DNA from: Rhyacophila brunnea
Lineage: Eukaryota > Arthropoda > Insecta > Trichoptera > Rhyacophilidae
DNA length: 64,000 nucleotides
NCBI GenBank assembly: GCA_022495005.1
Contig: JAGYXB010000051.1
Location: 620,001-684,000, forward strand
Direction of reading: 5' to 3'
The position numbers and the translations under genes were made by a program. The notes under the pieces were generated by a model that saw only the letters and a program-made list of their open reading frames with translations, made no database searches and was not told the DNA's origin. Shown here piece after piece: positions 45,058 through 56,222 of the stretch (its first letter is position 1; each line of letters begins with the position of its first letter).

Positions 45058-46819
45058 TATTATTAATTATGTATTATCTCAATTAATAAGGACACCAAAA
45101 TATAACAATATACTTACATCTTGTGACCCTGCACTCATCAAGCAATGTTATAATAAAATTAAACCCCAATTATTCTGTTATTTCTGCTATCACAGTGTTA
45201 AATTGATAGATATGACCTGTCAATGAATAAAAATGTTTAATATTATTATCATTTATTATTTTTCATGTACCACAGATAATATTATTAATGTTTCTTTATT
45301 TCCAACAGGAAGAGAAACCAACACCGTACGCAATGTTTATTTTGTTATAACAGCATAACAATATTGATTTGTATATCGATTGTCACCCCTGCTATTATGA
45401 ATCAGACTCCTACGTATCAGACGGTCCCGTATTTAATCCCAGTTAATACCTGAACCATCATGAGATTTCTCTGAGGCTTCACTTAGTGGAATTATTATAC
45501 TAATCTGCTCGATAAGGTGATAAGTTATGCAAGTGATTGACAATCATGTCACTAAGTTCTACGTTATCTGTCATATATTATGCATTGTCGTGTTTTGGGA
45601 AACGCCTAGCGACTCCATTAGGTGGGCACTAATTCTACTAATTGACAATCGAGCAATTGTAATCCTTCTAAGTACCCACTGACTTTGGGCATTTCACCGT
45701 ATTATAACCGATATGTATGTATACATAGAAATTCCATATATTTTCATTATGATTAACCAATACCTTTTGCAATATCTTTGTACTTTTTTTAATGAGAGAA
45801 AGTAGATGACAATATTCCTATAATAGTGGTTGATGATATTTTATTATTGTATCATAGTTTAACAAGTAACAATAATTATTTATAAGCATACTTAAGTAAG
45901 TAATCAAGTTTCCCGGATAATAAAGGTTTTATAATATTCTAAGGATGATTTTGTAATAATTTAAGAAATTTTAAAGTGCATTGCATCCCCTTCTTTTGTA
46001 TTCTTTCATAAATGCATCACTTGTTCATCGTTGGTTTATTTGCCAATGAGTCATCTAAAAATATTTCCAGTAACGTAGATAATATAGAGGTAATAAATAA
46101 TATATTATTAAAAATTTAAATTCTTCATTATTATTTTTATAATAGCTTGTTAATGTTGTAAATGGTTTCTAAAATAAAAATTATAAAATATAAATATAAA
46201 TATTAATAAAACTTTTATATACCAACTCTAACTATGATTAATTTATTTATTATTGCCATTACATATTGTGCTATTTCTATGCGTACTATTGAGTGTGGTC
46301 GGTGAATAGAATAATTTTATTTAAAAAAGGAGCAATATTAAATATCCATATTTTTTCTTGCACCATAGACAACTTTTATTTTATATCGCAAGATTTCTTT
46401 AATCTCGATTATATAGCTTTGTGGTAGCAGAGATGGCAACACCGATGACAGGTGGAAAATATAAGAGTAGAAAACCATAGCAACCAAAATCAACAACCTG
46501 ATACAAGACCGATTGCAACATACACGAAACGAATTAATACTGTTATTACTATCATTATAGAATCAAATATAAGGAAATCGAGCATTGGAACGATTATTCT
46601 AAAGCTCCAAATGTAATAACAGGTTTCATCTAGAATCTAGATAGACAAATATGTACACCAATAATAAATTTGGAAAGAAATAAAACAAAAACACACAAAT
46701 AACATTGAAGAACGTATAATGTGGTCAAGTATATACGATGGGGTTAACATTAGTTTTCTTTAAAATACATTCATTTATCAATGACACTACAACTTAATGT
46801 AGATATTGGTTGTTTCCAG
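45058..46819. other. AT-rich DNA, no gene recognised
   Basis: An acceptor-like TTTCTTTATTTCCAACAG ends at 45309, but no downstream frame is identifiable. Nothing else is recognisable. Confidence 0.3.
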
Positions 46820-46865
46820 GAAACGTTTCCACTTCCATCAGCTTCTTCTACCGCTTTGGCCACAG
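46820..46865 (+). CDS. Candidate 46-bp internal exon
   Basis: The segment is preceded by TTGGTTGTTTCCAG, a good splice acceptor, and followed directly by GTAAGGA, a good donor. It is less AT-rich than the flanks, and one frame reads ETFPLPSASSTALAT. Length is 46 bases, so it would shift phase. No neighbouring exon is found and the product is unknown. Such a pair of sites can arise by chance in 64 kb. Confidence 0.2.
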
Positions 46866-48591
46866 GTAAGGATACCGTATCTTTTTTCACATAGTTCAAC
46901 TACCTCAATCTAGTTCACCTAATCTTACATTTCCCTCCTGGATTATTGGAGAAAACCTTTTTGGGTGATTGAACGTCCTTCATCGTTTAGATATAGCCTG
47001 CCTAACAGAATCATTGTGGAACGCGTGCAGTTTGGTAATACCTACCATCCTCAATATCTTATTTTCTATATATCGAGATCTCTAATCTTTTTGAAGTGAA
47101 TTGTTGTATACGTAGCACACAACAATTTACAGGAGAAGACACCCTGCTAATCTATGAGTTTGATAAAACCCCGCCATGAAAAAATCAATCCCAGTTGGTG
47201 GGACAGATTAATTAATATTTCCGATGTCAATTTATCTCGCTATATAATATGTATTACATGAAATAAAACGATTATTGTAGGTGCGAACCAATAACTTAGC
47301 TTGCATTCATATTAACAGATGGCAATATAAAATAATGATTATATTTGTATAAGTACTGATGAGGGTTGGTAGAGCATTATATTAGTTTTTTTCTTGTGAA
47401 ATACTAATTTATTGAAATATATTATACGATCACAACTATATACCTACATCAATATGCAAATTTTAAAATTTTATGTTTTATTATATTATATGAAATTATA
47501 AAAAAATATAATCACACATATTATTACAACTAACAAGTAATTTTCCATGGTTAAAAACTTTTATTAGAGACTTTGTTATTATTGCATATTTTTTTATTTT
47601 ATCATCCGTTTGTTTTAAATATTGACTACGGGATAAGAATGTTTTACTGTATTTAAGGTTTAAAAATATTATTTAACAGAAAATAATATTAAGAAAGCCT
47701 CTGTTTCAGTTACATCGTGAAAAATTGCAGCCATAAAACCGAATCATCGTATCTGTGCTGTTGACAAATTGCACCCCCTTGGGAAAATCTTAGCCCAATT
47801 GGTTCATTTGCTTGAAATGGTTTTCACTTAGTAAAAACTTAATCATCTACTTTCTTTTAGATGATGTTTATATCTCTCCTATAACATAATATACTATATT
47901 ATATCAAACAAACTTATAAATAGTGAAAATCAAATTTATATACATGAGACTTGAGGCTTACAGTTTTAAAGTCGGCTACCTCCACTTTTTTTGTATTCTG
48001 ATTTTCTAAGTAATTTTCGGTACAGTATGATACGGTAATATTCCATTACAGTATTTATAGTCATCAAACCAGATCCAGCTCAATTTGTTTGTAAAATAGT
48101 ATTAAACTGGACGTAAATTGAAATGTCGGTTAAGTATATTCATCATAGTCTTTTTCCGTGTTTTTCAGACAATTTTAAACATTTTTTTACTACTTTTATT
48201 GACTTTTATGTCATTTTTTTTAAATTTATTTACGAATATGTTTACATAAATAAAATATTATATTTGCAATCATTAATATGCTTGATGGTTTTTTAGCGAT
48301 TATCTCTAGACTGCGGAATAATATGGAGGTGACCAACTTTGAAACTAATTGCCTTTAATGTACGTATACCAGATACATACAAAAATATAGATTTATTTTT
48401 ATTTTGAATTGTTAGATATTAACATTCTTATATTTTAATAATATTAAGCATGCATATATTATTAATACTTCAAGTATTCAAAAAAAAAATTTTTTTTTTT
48501 ATATTTAATCCTTTACTTAGTAGGTAATAAAGATTTCATCTTGTTTTATTCCACTAATTTATTGTATTAGCGACTATTTACTGCATTCGTT
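46866..48591. other. AT-rich DNA, no gene recognised
   Basis: Bases 46915-47030 are slightly less AT-rich and resemble broken LINE coding sequence (LDLACLTE-like), but not enough to call. The rest shows nothing. Confidence 0.3.
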
Positions 48592-48773
48592 TTGTGCATT
48601 TACCATTGGTGTCGGTGCATGGTGCCTCAAGATGAAAGGCTTGCTAACTCAAATAATCTAACAGTACAAAACTTAAATCCATTAAAATTCAAAATCAAAT
48701 ATCATCAAGTACCCTCGGTCGATATTATTAATCCTCGAATTAACTCGCGAGATCTTTTCGATGTTATAGCAAA
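48592..48773 (+). CDS. Exon-like segment of unknown product
   Basis: An open frame, best from about MVPQDERLANSN on, contains LNPLKFKIKYHQVPSVDIIN and INSRDLFDVIAK. It then meets GTAAGTC at 48774, a strong splice donor. The 5' limit is unclear; a weak acceptor CTAACAG stands at 48657-48663. No domain is recognised. A diverged, broken relative lies at 8415-8545, which suggests a duplicated gene piece or an uncharacterised transposon. Confidence 0.3.
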
Positions 48774-48843
48774 GTAAGTCAGTAGTGGTTCATGTATATT
48801 TTAAAACCAATATTTATTATTTTAATATGAAAATGTAGACGAA

Positions 48844-49251
48844 AATAATTACAAGATAAAAAGAACTTTTTATATGCAACGTTTTAAAATTTCAAAAACG
48901 ATAAAAAAAATTGTATTTGATAGAAATAATACTGAAATGTCATTTTGACACTCATATTGATTTCCATAGTAACGCATGTATATATTAATAATTTAGTTGT
49001 TAGGACTCTAGCAACCAATAATAGTGGATTGGATTACGGATTTCTTCCGAAATAACTTTTCATACAAAACAGAATTAACTGAAAATAAATTTAATTCTAT
49101 TTAAAAATGGCTAAAAGTATTAAAAATGAATTGGCATTGTGTTTTGATATATTCTAAAAGTTTCAAATGTCTAGCTAGTCGGGAAGTTAGTTAAAAATCG
49201 ATTGCAAGATTTGTACTGGACAAATAAGAATACGACCTAAAAAAACGTTGT
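48844..49251 (-). mobile_element. Helentron-like element, copy 4
   Basis: This is the inverted arrangement of the copy at 22784. It has AATAATTACAAG (3' end) at 48844-48855, then the hairpin ATAAAAAG-AA-CTTTTTAT at 48856-48873, then the body, then AAAAACGTTGT at the 5' end (49241-49251). The inner inverted motif is partly decayed. No coding capacity. Confidence 0.65.
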
Positions 49252-52124
49252 AAAATAGAGAAACGTATCAATTTGGTAAGGTTTCACATCTTTTCATTAT
49301 TCCATTAGTATTTTATATTTTTCACGTGATTTATTTTATTCCAAAAATACCTGGCCTAGAGGTAAAAGTTGGCTGGCAGCGAATAGGATTCATTTATCTT
49401 TATAACATACAATGCTTTGTGCAATTTTTCCATCACATAATAATAAAATATCTTTTTACACTTACTTCCAGACTGAAAAAATATCTGTAATTTCTGAACA
49501 TAAAAATGAAATTATTTTTTTACCTTCCTACCTGTGCATCTATCGATCTTGTATAATTTAATAGGATGGAGTCCTTGGAGAATAGAAAAAATCCACTCTC
49601 CGACAAAGTAATGCTGTATACAAGCGCTACATTTTTACGTTCTCTACGTACTTAATTAAATAATAGCTCTAAGTGTTATTTATTGCCTTGTAAAAAATAT
49701 TTTTTATTCTATTTTAATTCTATATATCTCGGCGGTCCCCTCCCACAGGCGCGTTATCACGGGAAGGAAAAAATCGTAAAATGTCAGTTTTCTACGATAA
49801 ACCCCCGAAATGGGCTAGAGAATTTACGGCTTGACCCTTTTTTTAGGCTCACTCTATTCCGGTATATTATAAAATATTACCTTAATGAAAATCTATACAT
49901 TTTACACTTTCCGATTCCCGGGTAGGGGTTGATTTTTTTTATTCCTGATAAAATATCATCTTGCGAAGGTATTAATCCACCCCGGATTTACGCAAAGGGG
50001 TAGAAAAACCATCCAGTTTAACCAGCAATTATAATTTTAAATCAGTATTTTTCCCATTAATACCTGTGACAAAATAATTTACTGTAGCTGTATGTGGTTT
50101 ATATTGTTTTGCTTTTTTATCTCATTACGATCCTGCGGTAAGTCTTGGATCAATAAATCATATTCATCCGCTCTCACCATTCAGTCACTGATTTATATTG
50201 CTGTCAGGTCTTCTTGCATTCCATTAGCCTAATAAAGCCATGGTATTCCGTTTTCTTTTGGTACATTAAAAATGTAAGACGTTTCGTGAATAATCCATTC
50301 TTGCTAGGTAGTCAGTAGTAACCATAAACATTTTGGATGTAAATATCATGTAAATAATAATATTATTGTGCTGAAAAACAAATATCAAGTCTAATTTTAT
50401 CGGATGGCGGATATCAGAGAACATAAAAATAATGGGAAATGTATTTCCTCTGACTGAAACTGTAACTAGATTTAAATCTTGACTATGGATAAATATGGGA
50501 AAATTTTAAACACGTGTTATAGAATATGTTATTTTTAATAATTACTTTAATACTTTTAGAATTCATGAATTAATATTAAATTGGTAATATACATTAACAC
50601 TCGGCGCGTGTTGTGTTTCATGCATTTTATGGCCTGGCCATCATAAAGTAATAAACCAAATCCGGGTTCAAAACATTGTTCCATGACGACTGGTTTTCAC
50701 ATTTATATCTTAGCAACATGAGCTGTGGCGGATACAGAAGAAAATATTTGTCATGTTGTTGGACCGCGGTTATTTTTATGTTTCAATCAAAACGGGCCTA
50801 CCAAAATTACGTGAATCGTTTTTTGTAAGAAATATGTTTTCGAAAATAAATGAGGTGTGTGTAATAAAATTAATACAACTATTTATGTTGGACTCAGAAA
50901 GTAATATTTGTATAAGGAATTTGTGAATCTGTTTTCACATGCAACTTTTCATACGGGTCACAATAACAATGTATTGATACTGCCCTACATTAAAACGTAG
51001 ATGAATATAACATAAATGGGAATATATTTACGAGTTTTATACATACCTATTTATAAATTATACCAAAATGGCTAATTTGGCCATAATAATTATTATCAGA
51101 CGAACAAAATATTCACTTTCACGAGCCCTCGTATATGTTTTGCATTATGTAAAATAATATTATTTCATACAAGCATGCCTCGTCGCAGGCCATGTTACAT
51201 TGAGAGTGCTTCCATATGAACATCCAGCCTACAATCCCGATGGACCGAAGTTCGCCTCGGCGTAGCGACAATATCCAAAACTTATTTTAACATTCATAAC
51301 TCTCGTAGGCGCTGTAAAATTCCACCGTAGCAAACAAAGAACACTCGAGACACATACCACCATCTCGCTTATACACAAAAATTTATAATACAGGTAAAGC
51401 GAGACAGGTATTTATATCCGTGTCAGTTATAAAGGACCTGTAATAACTGGAGTAAGGTTTATTATAATTTACATATTTAGGCGAAATTAACCTTATACTC
51501 GCGTTTACCGCGCTTTGGATACAGCGGTGTGTTCCGCGGTATGGGATTTCAATGCCGTGGCTTTCAAACTGTCGTTGAAATTACGCAGCTGGAAATAAAT
51601 TCGATACAAGATTTACTTACTAACATATACGTAAATAGGTACATTGTGGTTTGAAACACTTTATTTCTATTGAACTACAGTAAAAATATGGAAATAGTTA
51701 CTAAATGTATGTACACAACAAGTTAGCTTATATTACTAATACCAGGGAACTCATAAATAATGGGAACTGAAATACATAACGTGTAAGGCGATAACAGGTT
51801 ACCGACTCGAGTAAGGAAGAATCCGGGTTAAGCTTACACACATGTCAAAAATACGTTATACGTCGAATACTGAAAACTGCTCTCGGTTTATGCATTTACG
51901 CTCATTTAATGTTGGTGTATTACACAGACTATTGCACGTGCATAATGCGTGCTTCATTTTCGTAGGACACTCACACATTCAAAACCCTGCATCAAGATGC
52001 GGCGTATTGGATATAGCCTATCGGTATTCTATTTATTATCTGTTCTGTGACTAATACATATGAAGCAGTTGAGTATAAATGCTGCTAAAAATGTTTCGAG
52101 TCATACATTTTTTAAATAAAAACC
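49252..52124. other. No gene recognised; GC-richer islands
   Basis: Bases 49720-50000 and 51175-51600 are GC-richer. The first holds an 80-codon frame (49683-49925) of no known family. The second has no long frame. Both could be regulatory or conserved non-coding DNA. The rest is AT-rich. Confidence 0.35.
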
Positions 52125-52276
52125 TACACAAGATTCAAGAGTGAAACATTGTTTAATGTAAAAACATAACTTGGGAAATATTCCAGAATGAGTCTTGAAC
52201 CAAGTGGGATTTGAACACACGTGTTCGCTATCTGGACTACGGATCTTACTAGTAAGCCACCGACCTGAGTACCGAT
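52125..52276 (-). repeat. SINE-D, tRNA-derived
   Basis: On the minus strand GTCGGTGGCTTACTAGTAAG gives an A-box-like region. It is followed after about 30 bases by GTGTTCAAATCCCAC (B box, complement at 52204-52218), then an AT-rich body reaching the CTTGAATC-like end near 52130. No second copy is visible in the window. It could also be a lone tRNA pseudogene. Confidence 0.45.
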
Positions 52277-52309
52277 CCTACATATTATGTAACTACTACT
52301 ACTTCCATC

Positions 52310-52475
52310 CAAACCAACCCGCCCCGCAACACACGTAGTCTTAATCAAGCGTATCACGAGACCCTACGTTTGGTGAAATGTAAAGCATCAGCAGTTTTTT
52401 ACGCTTGATATTGTCTCAGGAACAGATGCCCAAGACTGAGGTCATCACGTGTTACGCTTGAAAAATACGGCAACC
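52310..52475. repeat. Dispersed repeat R4, copy 2
   Basis: GTCTTAATCAAGCGTATCAC, GACCCTACGTTTGG, AAAGCATCA and TGTCTCAGGAACAGATGCCC match the copy at 30570-30735 in order. Class unknown. Confidence 0.55.
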
Positions 52476-52500
52476 ACAAATTCAGGTCACTTCTCTTAAT

Positions 52501-52755
52501 CTATCGCCACAGGAAAGGTCGGCCACGGCAACGGAATACTTGAAGCTGTGTCACAAGGGTACGGAACGTCGCACTCTCTGACGGCATCTGGCATTCAGGT
52601 CCAAACCACGCGAAGCGTCTCATCTGAATAGGTATTTCAATCACCGAGTACTGACGGATCCGTTCACGAACTCTAGAATTTGCAATGCTGTCGTAACAAC
52701 AATTGTCATCAAATGCCCTGATAAGATGCCATGTCTCGCAGTTATAATAATACAA
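52501..52755 (-). pseudogene. Non-LTR retrotransposon relic, reverse transcriptase C-terminal part
   Basis: An 84-codon open frame reads YYNCETWHLIRAFDDNCCYD, then NSRVRERIRQYSVIE, then RRFAWFGPECQMPSESATF. The order YG-ETW-L, N--VRE, I--RRL-WFGH---MP matches the C-terminal part of many LINE reverse-transcriptase proteins. The WFGH motif is WFGP here. No start codon context or 3' domain follows. The related copy at 38340-38700 is more decayed. Confidence 0.7.
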
Positions 52756-53885
52756 TGCACATATAGCATGACATGTATACGTTGAACAACTGGCATGTGA
52801 TTTTTATAAAATACAGCGTTGGTTGTTCGATGCCGACAATCGTGACACCTGATTATATTTTGATCACCAACTCGTCAGGCAAACCGGGAAATCAAAGAAT
52901 ATATACACCTGAAACTGTGAATTTTGATCGTAGTGCTAGTGAATTATTGCTTATACTTCGAATCAAAAATAGTAAACTTTTTCTAGAAAATAATGATTGT
53001 TTCATATTAAAAATAATGGTAATACGTTAATTGTTATGAACGAAATTTGCAATCAAAAATCTTCATTTACTGCAAACATATTACCAAGTTGTATTTGAAG
53101 TAACACCTTGCACTACCATCGGTAATCTCCATTTAGTGACACGGCCTTTTTATGGCATAAGTATTGAAATCTTTTACAAAATAAAGAAATATCATAATAT
53201 ACCTCCTAAGTAGTTTCTTCTTGCCTAAAATGTTTTTTTTTTATTTTATCTTGAACTGCCGCAGTAAAGTGATGAATATATTGAGCGCATAAATACGAAA
53301 GGAAATTAAAAACTCAGCTTTGCAAATTGGCAACGATAAAAGAATCCAAGCTTATAATGCATACATTTATAATAATTTTTACGTCTGGGGTGGCAAGGAA
53401 AATGAAAAAAGTCGTCTGAATCCTATGGGGCGATGAATATAATTCCGAGAAACTAAAGAAGTGGGCAATGAAAGCCGCCTCGGGGAATCCTAGCCTCTTA
53501 ATGAAATTATATCAACTTTTCTCGGCGCTCTGCCAGACCGGGAAACTCAACAAAGATTGAATGCATATAGAAATAATGTAATTTTGATTGGAAGAAAATT
53601 CATGATTAGAAGTTAATTAAAAATATTTACAAGTGCAAATTGAAAAGTTAAAACTAAAACTTTGAAAGTTCCGGACGCCGTCATATAATACGTTATTTAC
53701 TGTTTATACTGTTATTTTATTACCATTAAATAAATTAGAAAATTGGATTTGAAATAACACCTCAAACTCTTTACCGATAGCTTAATTAGCAAAGCTTATC
53801 TTAAAATGAATGGTGACAATATAGAGTTTTAGACTAAATTAAGAAAATTTATACGCATTAACAATAAATATTATATATTTAACTA
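52756..53885. other. No gene recognised; GC-richer patch
   Basis: Frame 52773-53030 (85 codons) has no recognisable domain. Bases 53385-53545 are GC-richer without a frame. The rest is AT-rich. Confidence 0.35.
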
Positions 53886-53968
53886 TTTTTTTTTATTTCA
53901 CGAATAATTCACAAGATTTAAGAATGTAACATTATATTTATTGAACATTTATGTAATTTTGAAAACAC

Positions 53969-54167
53969 GGTACAGTTCGGTTATGAGGAATGCAGCGGAA
54001 AACACATTTTGAAAATAGCCGATATACTGAATAATTTGTTAGGTAAACCTTACCTTACCTCACCTAACCTAACCTAACCTAAACTAACCCAAACTAACAA
54101 ATAATCCAGTATATCGGGTATTTTCAAAACGTGTTTTCCGCTGTATTCCTCATAAGCGAACTATATC
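53969..54167. mobile_element. 199-bp foldback with 8-bp target duplication and TTAGG core
   Basis: The arms are inverted copies over about 75 bases. AGTTCGGTTATGAGGAATGC on the left pairs with AGTTCGCTTATGAGGAATAC on the right, read on the other strand. GAAAACAC is duplicated exactly at 53961-53968 and 54168-54175. The target is the left arm of an FB2 element, and the same uninterrupted sequence can be read in other FB2 copies, so this is a proven insertion. The loop holds CCTAACCTAACCTAACCTAA. Confidence 0.92.
54063..54081 (-). repeat. Telomere-like TTAGG tract inside foldback
   Basis: Four CCTAA units in a row (TTAGG on the minus strand), with degenerate units on both sides, form the loop of the foldback at 53969-54167. 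Confidence 0.85.
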
Positions 54168-54605
54168 GAAAACACTTCTGAGAAAATAAACGAACTGAAA
54201 AAATCTTTGAAAAAATACGTCATTCAGCAGGAATCAAACCTGCGTCTCTCGGGTTAAATTCAAGTTCTAGTAAGTTACAACAAAAAATCGTGAGTGATAC
54301 GTGAGGTCGGTTAGTAATTAAAGTAATTAATATCCACTTAAATTTTTTAAGAAAATACAAAAACCAATTGCCGATAGTAATTCAATTTGGAAAGCGCTTC
54401 AGAGAGTATTGTAAGAGCTATTAGTTAAGATTTGTCGCAATTAGATAGAATGCCAATAGCATTGTGGTTCATGTGCGTGGGCTCAAAACCCGAGAGATAC
54501 AGGTTCTATCCTGCTGGGTGTCTATTTCTATTGGTTATATATTTTCTCATAAGTGTTTTCAAAATGATGTATGTAAAATATGATATAATATTTAAATTAA
54601 ATTAA

Positions 54606-54631
54606 ATATATATATATATATATATATATAA
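54606..54631. repeat. (TA)n microsatellite
   Basis: About 13 uninterrupted TA pairs. Confidence 0.9.
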
Positions 54632-56078
54632 ATAGTGTAATTTCGAAAGAACAAACTAATTAGGTAGATACTATAACCACCCACCACTTAGTAACAAAAT
54701 ATGTCAGATTGTAATTATTATACATCTACGATAAATTTATTCATTGACACTTTGCATAAACTATATTAAACTATGATATATATAATATTCAAAATCAAAT
54801 AATATTCATATTATAATCAGTCACTGCCCGAAAGTTATGAGAAGGTAATGCCTTTTGGCGTCTGGGGAGACGATGTTAATTATGAAGAACAAGTCCAGTC
54901 AGCATTTGCAAGGGGGACAGTTTACCCATATTACCCCTCACTAGATGGACAGAGTATATCACAACATAACTAAATAATAAATAACAAATGAATAATATTT
55001 TATAGAGGGTAGGTATAGTATTAGGTTAAAATAACCTTCATTTAATAAACAGTAAAATATTAATTATATTATTCGATTCTAAATTCAAAATATTTTTTTT
55101 AGTCGACAGTTATTTCAAGTGTCACACTATTATCAAGAATCATTTGTTTTTATTACAAAAAAAAGACGAGATCTTCCTGCTTAATAATACCATAATGATA
55201 ACGTCTTTGTAAACCGTTTTAACTTCAAATTGGTTACCATTGTTATTTACCAGATTATTGTTTACAATAATTAATTACTTACCATGCCCTCGAGTACAGG
55301 CCCACGCTATAACTACGCGCAAAAAGTGTATTACACAAGGGCGGCTAAATAAATAATAAGTTGTTGAAAGTGTGTTTTATAAATATAATACAATTATCTG
55401 ACTAAACGAATTTCGTTTTATCTTATAACATAACAATGCAGTCAAGTTTTTTGGACGTTGCACAGCGGCGGCTGAGTTCGTTGCAGCGAGTCTGCTCAAG
55501 GATGATTTTAAATTAGTTGTTTGTTTTATATACTCGTATAACCACTGCTTAGCACACATATTAATGATACATTTGCATATAAGTACCTATTTCAGTTTTT
55601 TTCTCACCCTCGCCCATTTGTCTAAAATACAAATAATAATACATCGTATTTCCAAGCGTTACGAACGATTCATTATAATACATCGTTTTTCTAAGCGAAT
55701 AAGACTGATGTTAATCAAGGATAAATTATATCAATTAATCAAGTTTAATTATTATTTTTATTAATTAAATTTTGTTATTCCAAAATAGTTTTGTATAGTA
55801 AGTAATAGGACAAATTTTTTCATCGACGGTCTGTTGGCAATTGGATACTTTTAAATCACGTTACATTATTAAACCATATTCATTTATACCTAATATGAAT
55901 TAATAATTTAATTGTAATATTTCCATTTTTAAATAGGATAGATTGGACATTCAGATGATGATAATAATATATACAACTGTCATACAATATATAGATCAAC
56001 GCAAATACCGAACACAACATTTTTGAGAAATTACGGGTCTATTACAAACTCTGTTGAATAATTTACCGAATATATTTG
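54632..56078. other. AT-rich DNA, no gene recognised
   Basis: A stretch of about 45 bases at 55636-55722 is duplicated in tandem in diverged form (ATAATACATCGT-TTTCTAAGCG). Nothing else is recognisable. Confidence 0.35.
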
Positions 56079-56222
56079 ACCACGATGTCCGAGCGGCTTA
56101 AAAATTGGTTTATAGTGTCGAGGGTCCCAGGTTCGAATCCTGAGTCTGGAAAATGTACATATTATTTTTCAATTTGTCTTTGGGTCAGAGTATGGACCTA
56201 ACAGGTTCTTGTAAAAACAAAA
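56079..56222 (+). repeat. SINE-A, 5' part
   Basis: The A-box region GATGTCCGAGCGGCTTAA is close to leucine/serine-type tRNAs, and the B box GGTTCGAATCC at 56130-56140 is perfect. The body follows with GGTCAGAGTATGGACCTAAC and stops at AGGTTC. It keeps the most tRNA-like head of all copies. The 3' part is absent. Confidence 0.7.

Larger units (their letters stand above)
53886..54574. mobile_element. tRNA-bearing foldback FB2, copy 4, interrupted
   Basis: The left terminus (TTTATTTCACGAATAATTCA, then AAGATTTAAGAATGTAACAT) and inner arm are split by the foldback at 53969-54167. The left arm then resumes with TTCTGAGAAAATAAAC and carries an antisense tRNA-like gene (CAGCAGGAATCAAACCTGCG at 54225-54244). 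The right arm has an arm GGG-CTCAAAA-CCC (54479-54491), whose loop would read anticodon CAA (leucine), and a B-box relative GGTTCTATCC (54502-54511). The right terminus is missing. Confidence 0.7.

Noticed and set aside
45290..45450. Exon after the acceptor-like TTTATTTCCAACAG
   Set aside because: The following frames have no donor at a useful place and no recognisable protein.
50624..50675. tRNA-like sequence (TGGCCTGGCC with GGGTTCAAAAC)
   Set aside because: No stems form and no related copy is visible. The box matches are short enough to be chance.
18123..54081. A chromosome end or telomere fusion point
   Set aside because: Each TTAGG tract is under 30 bases and lies inside a transposon-like inverted repeat, so it does not mark a real telomere.
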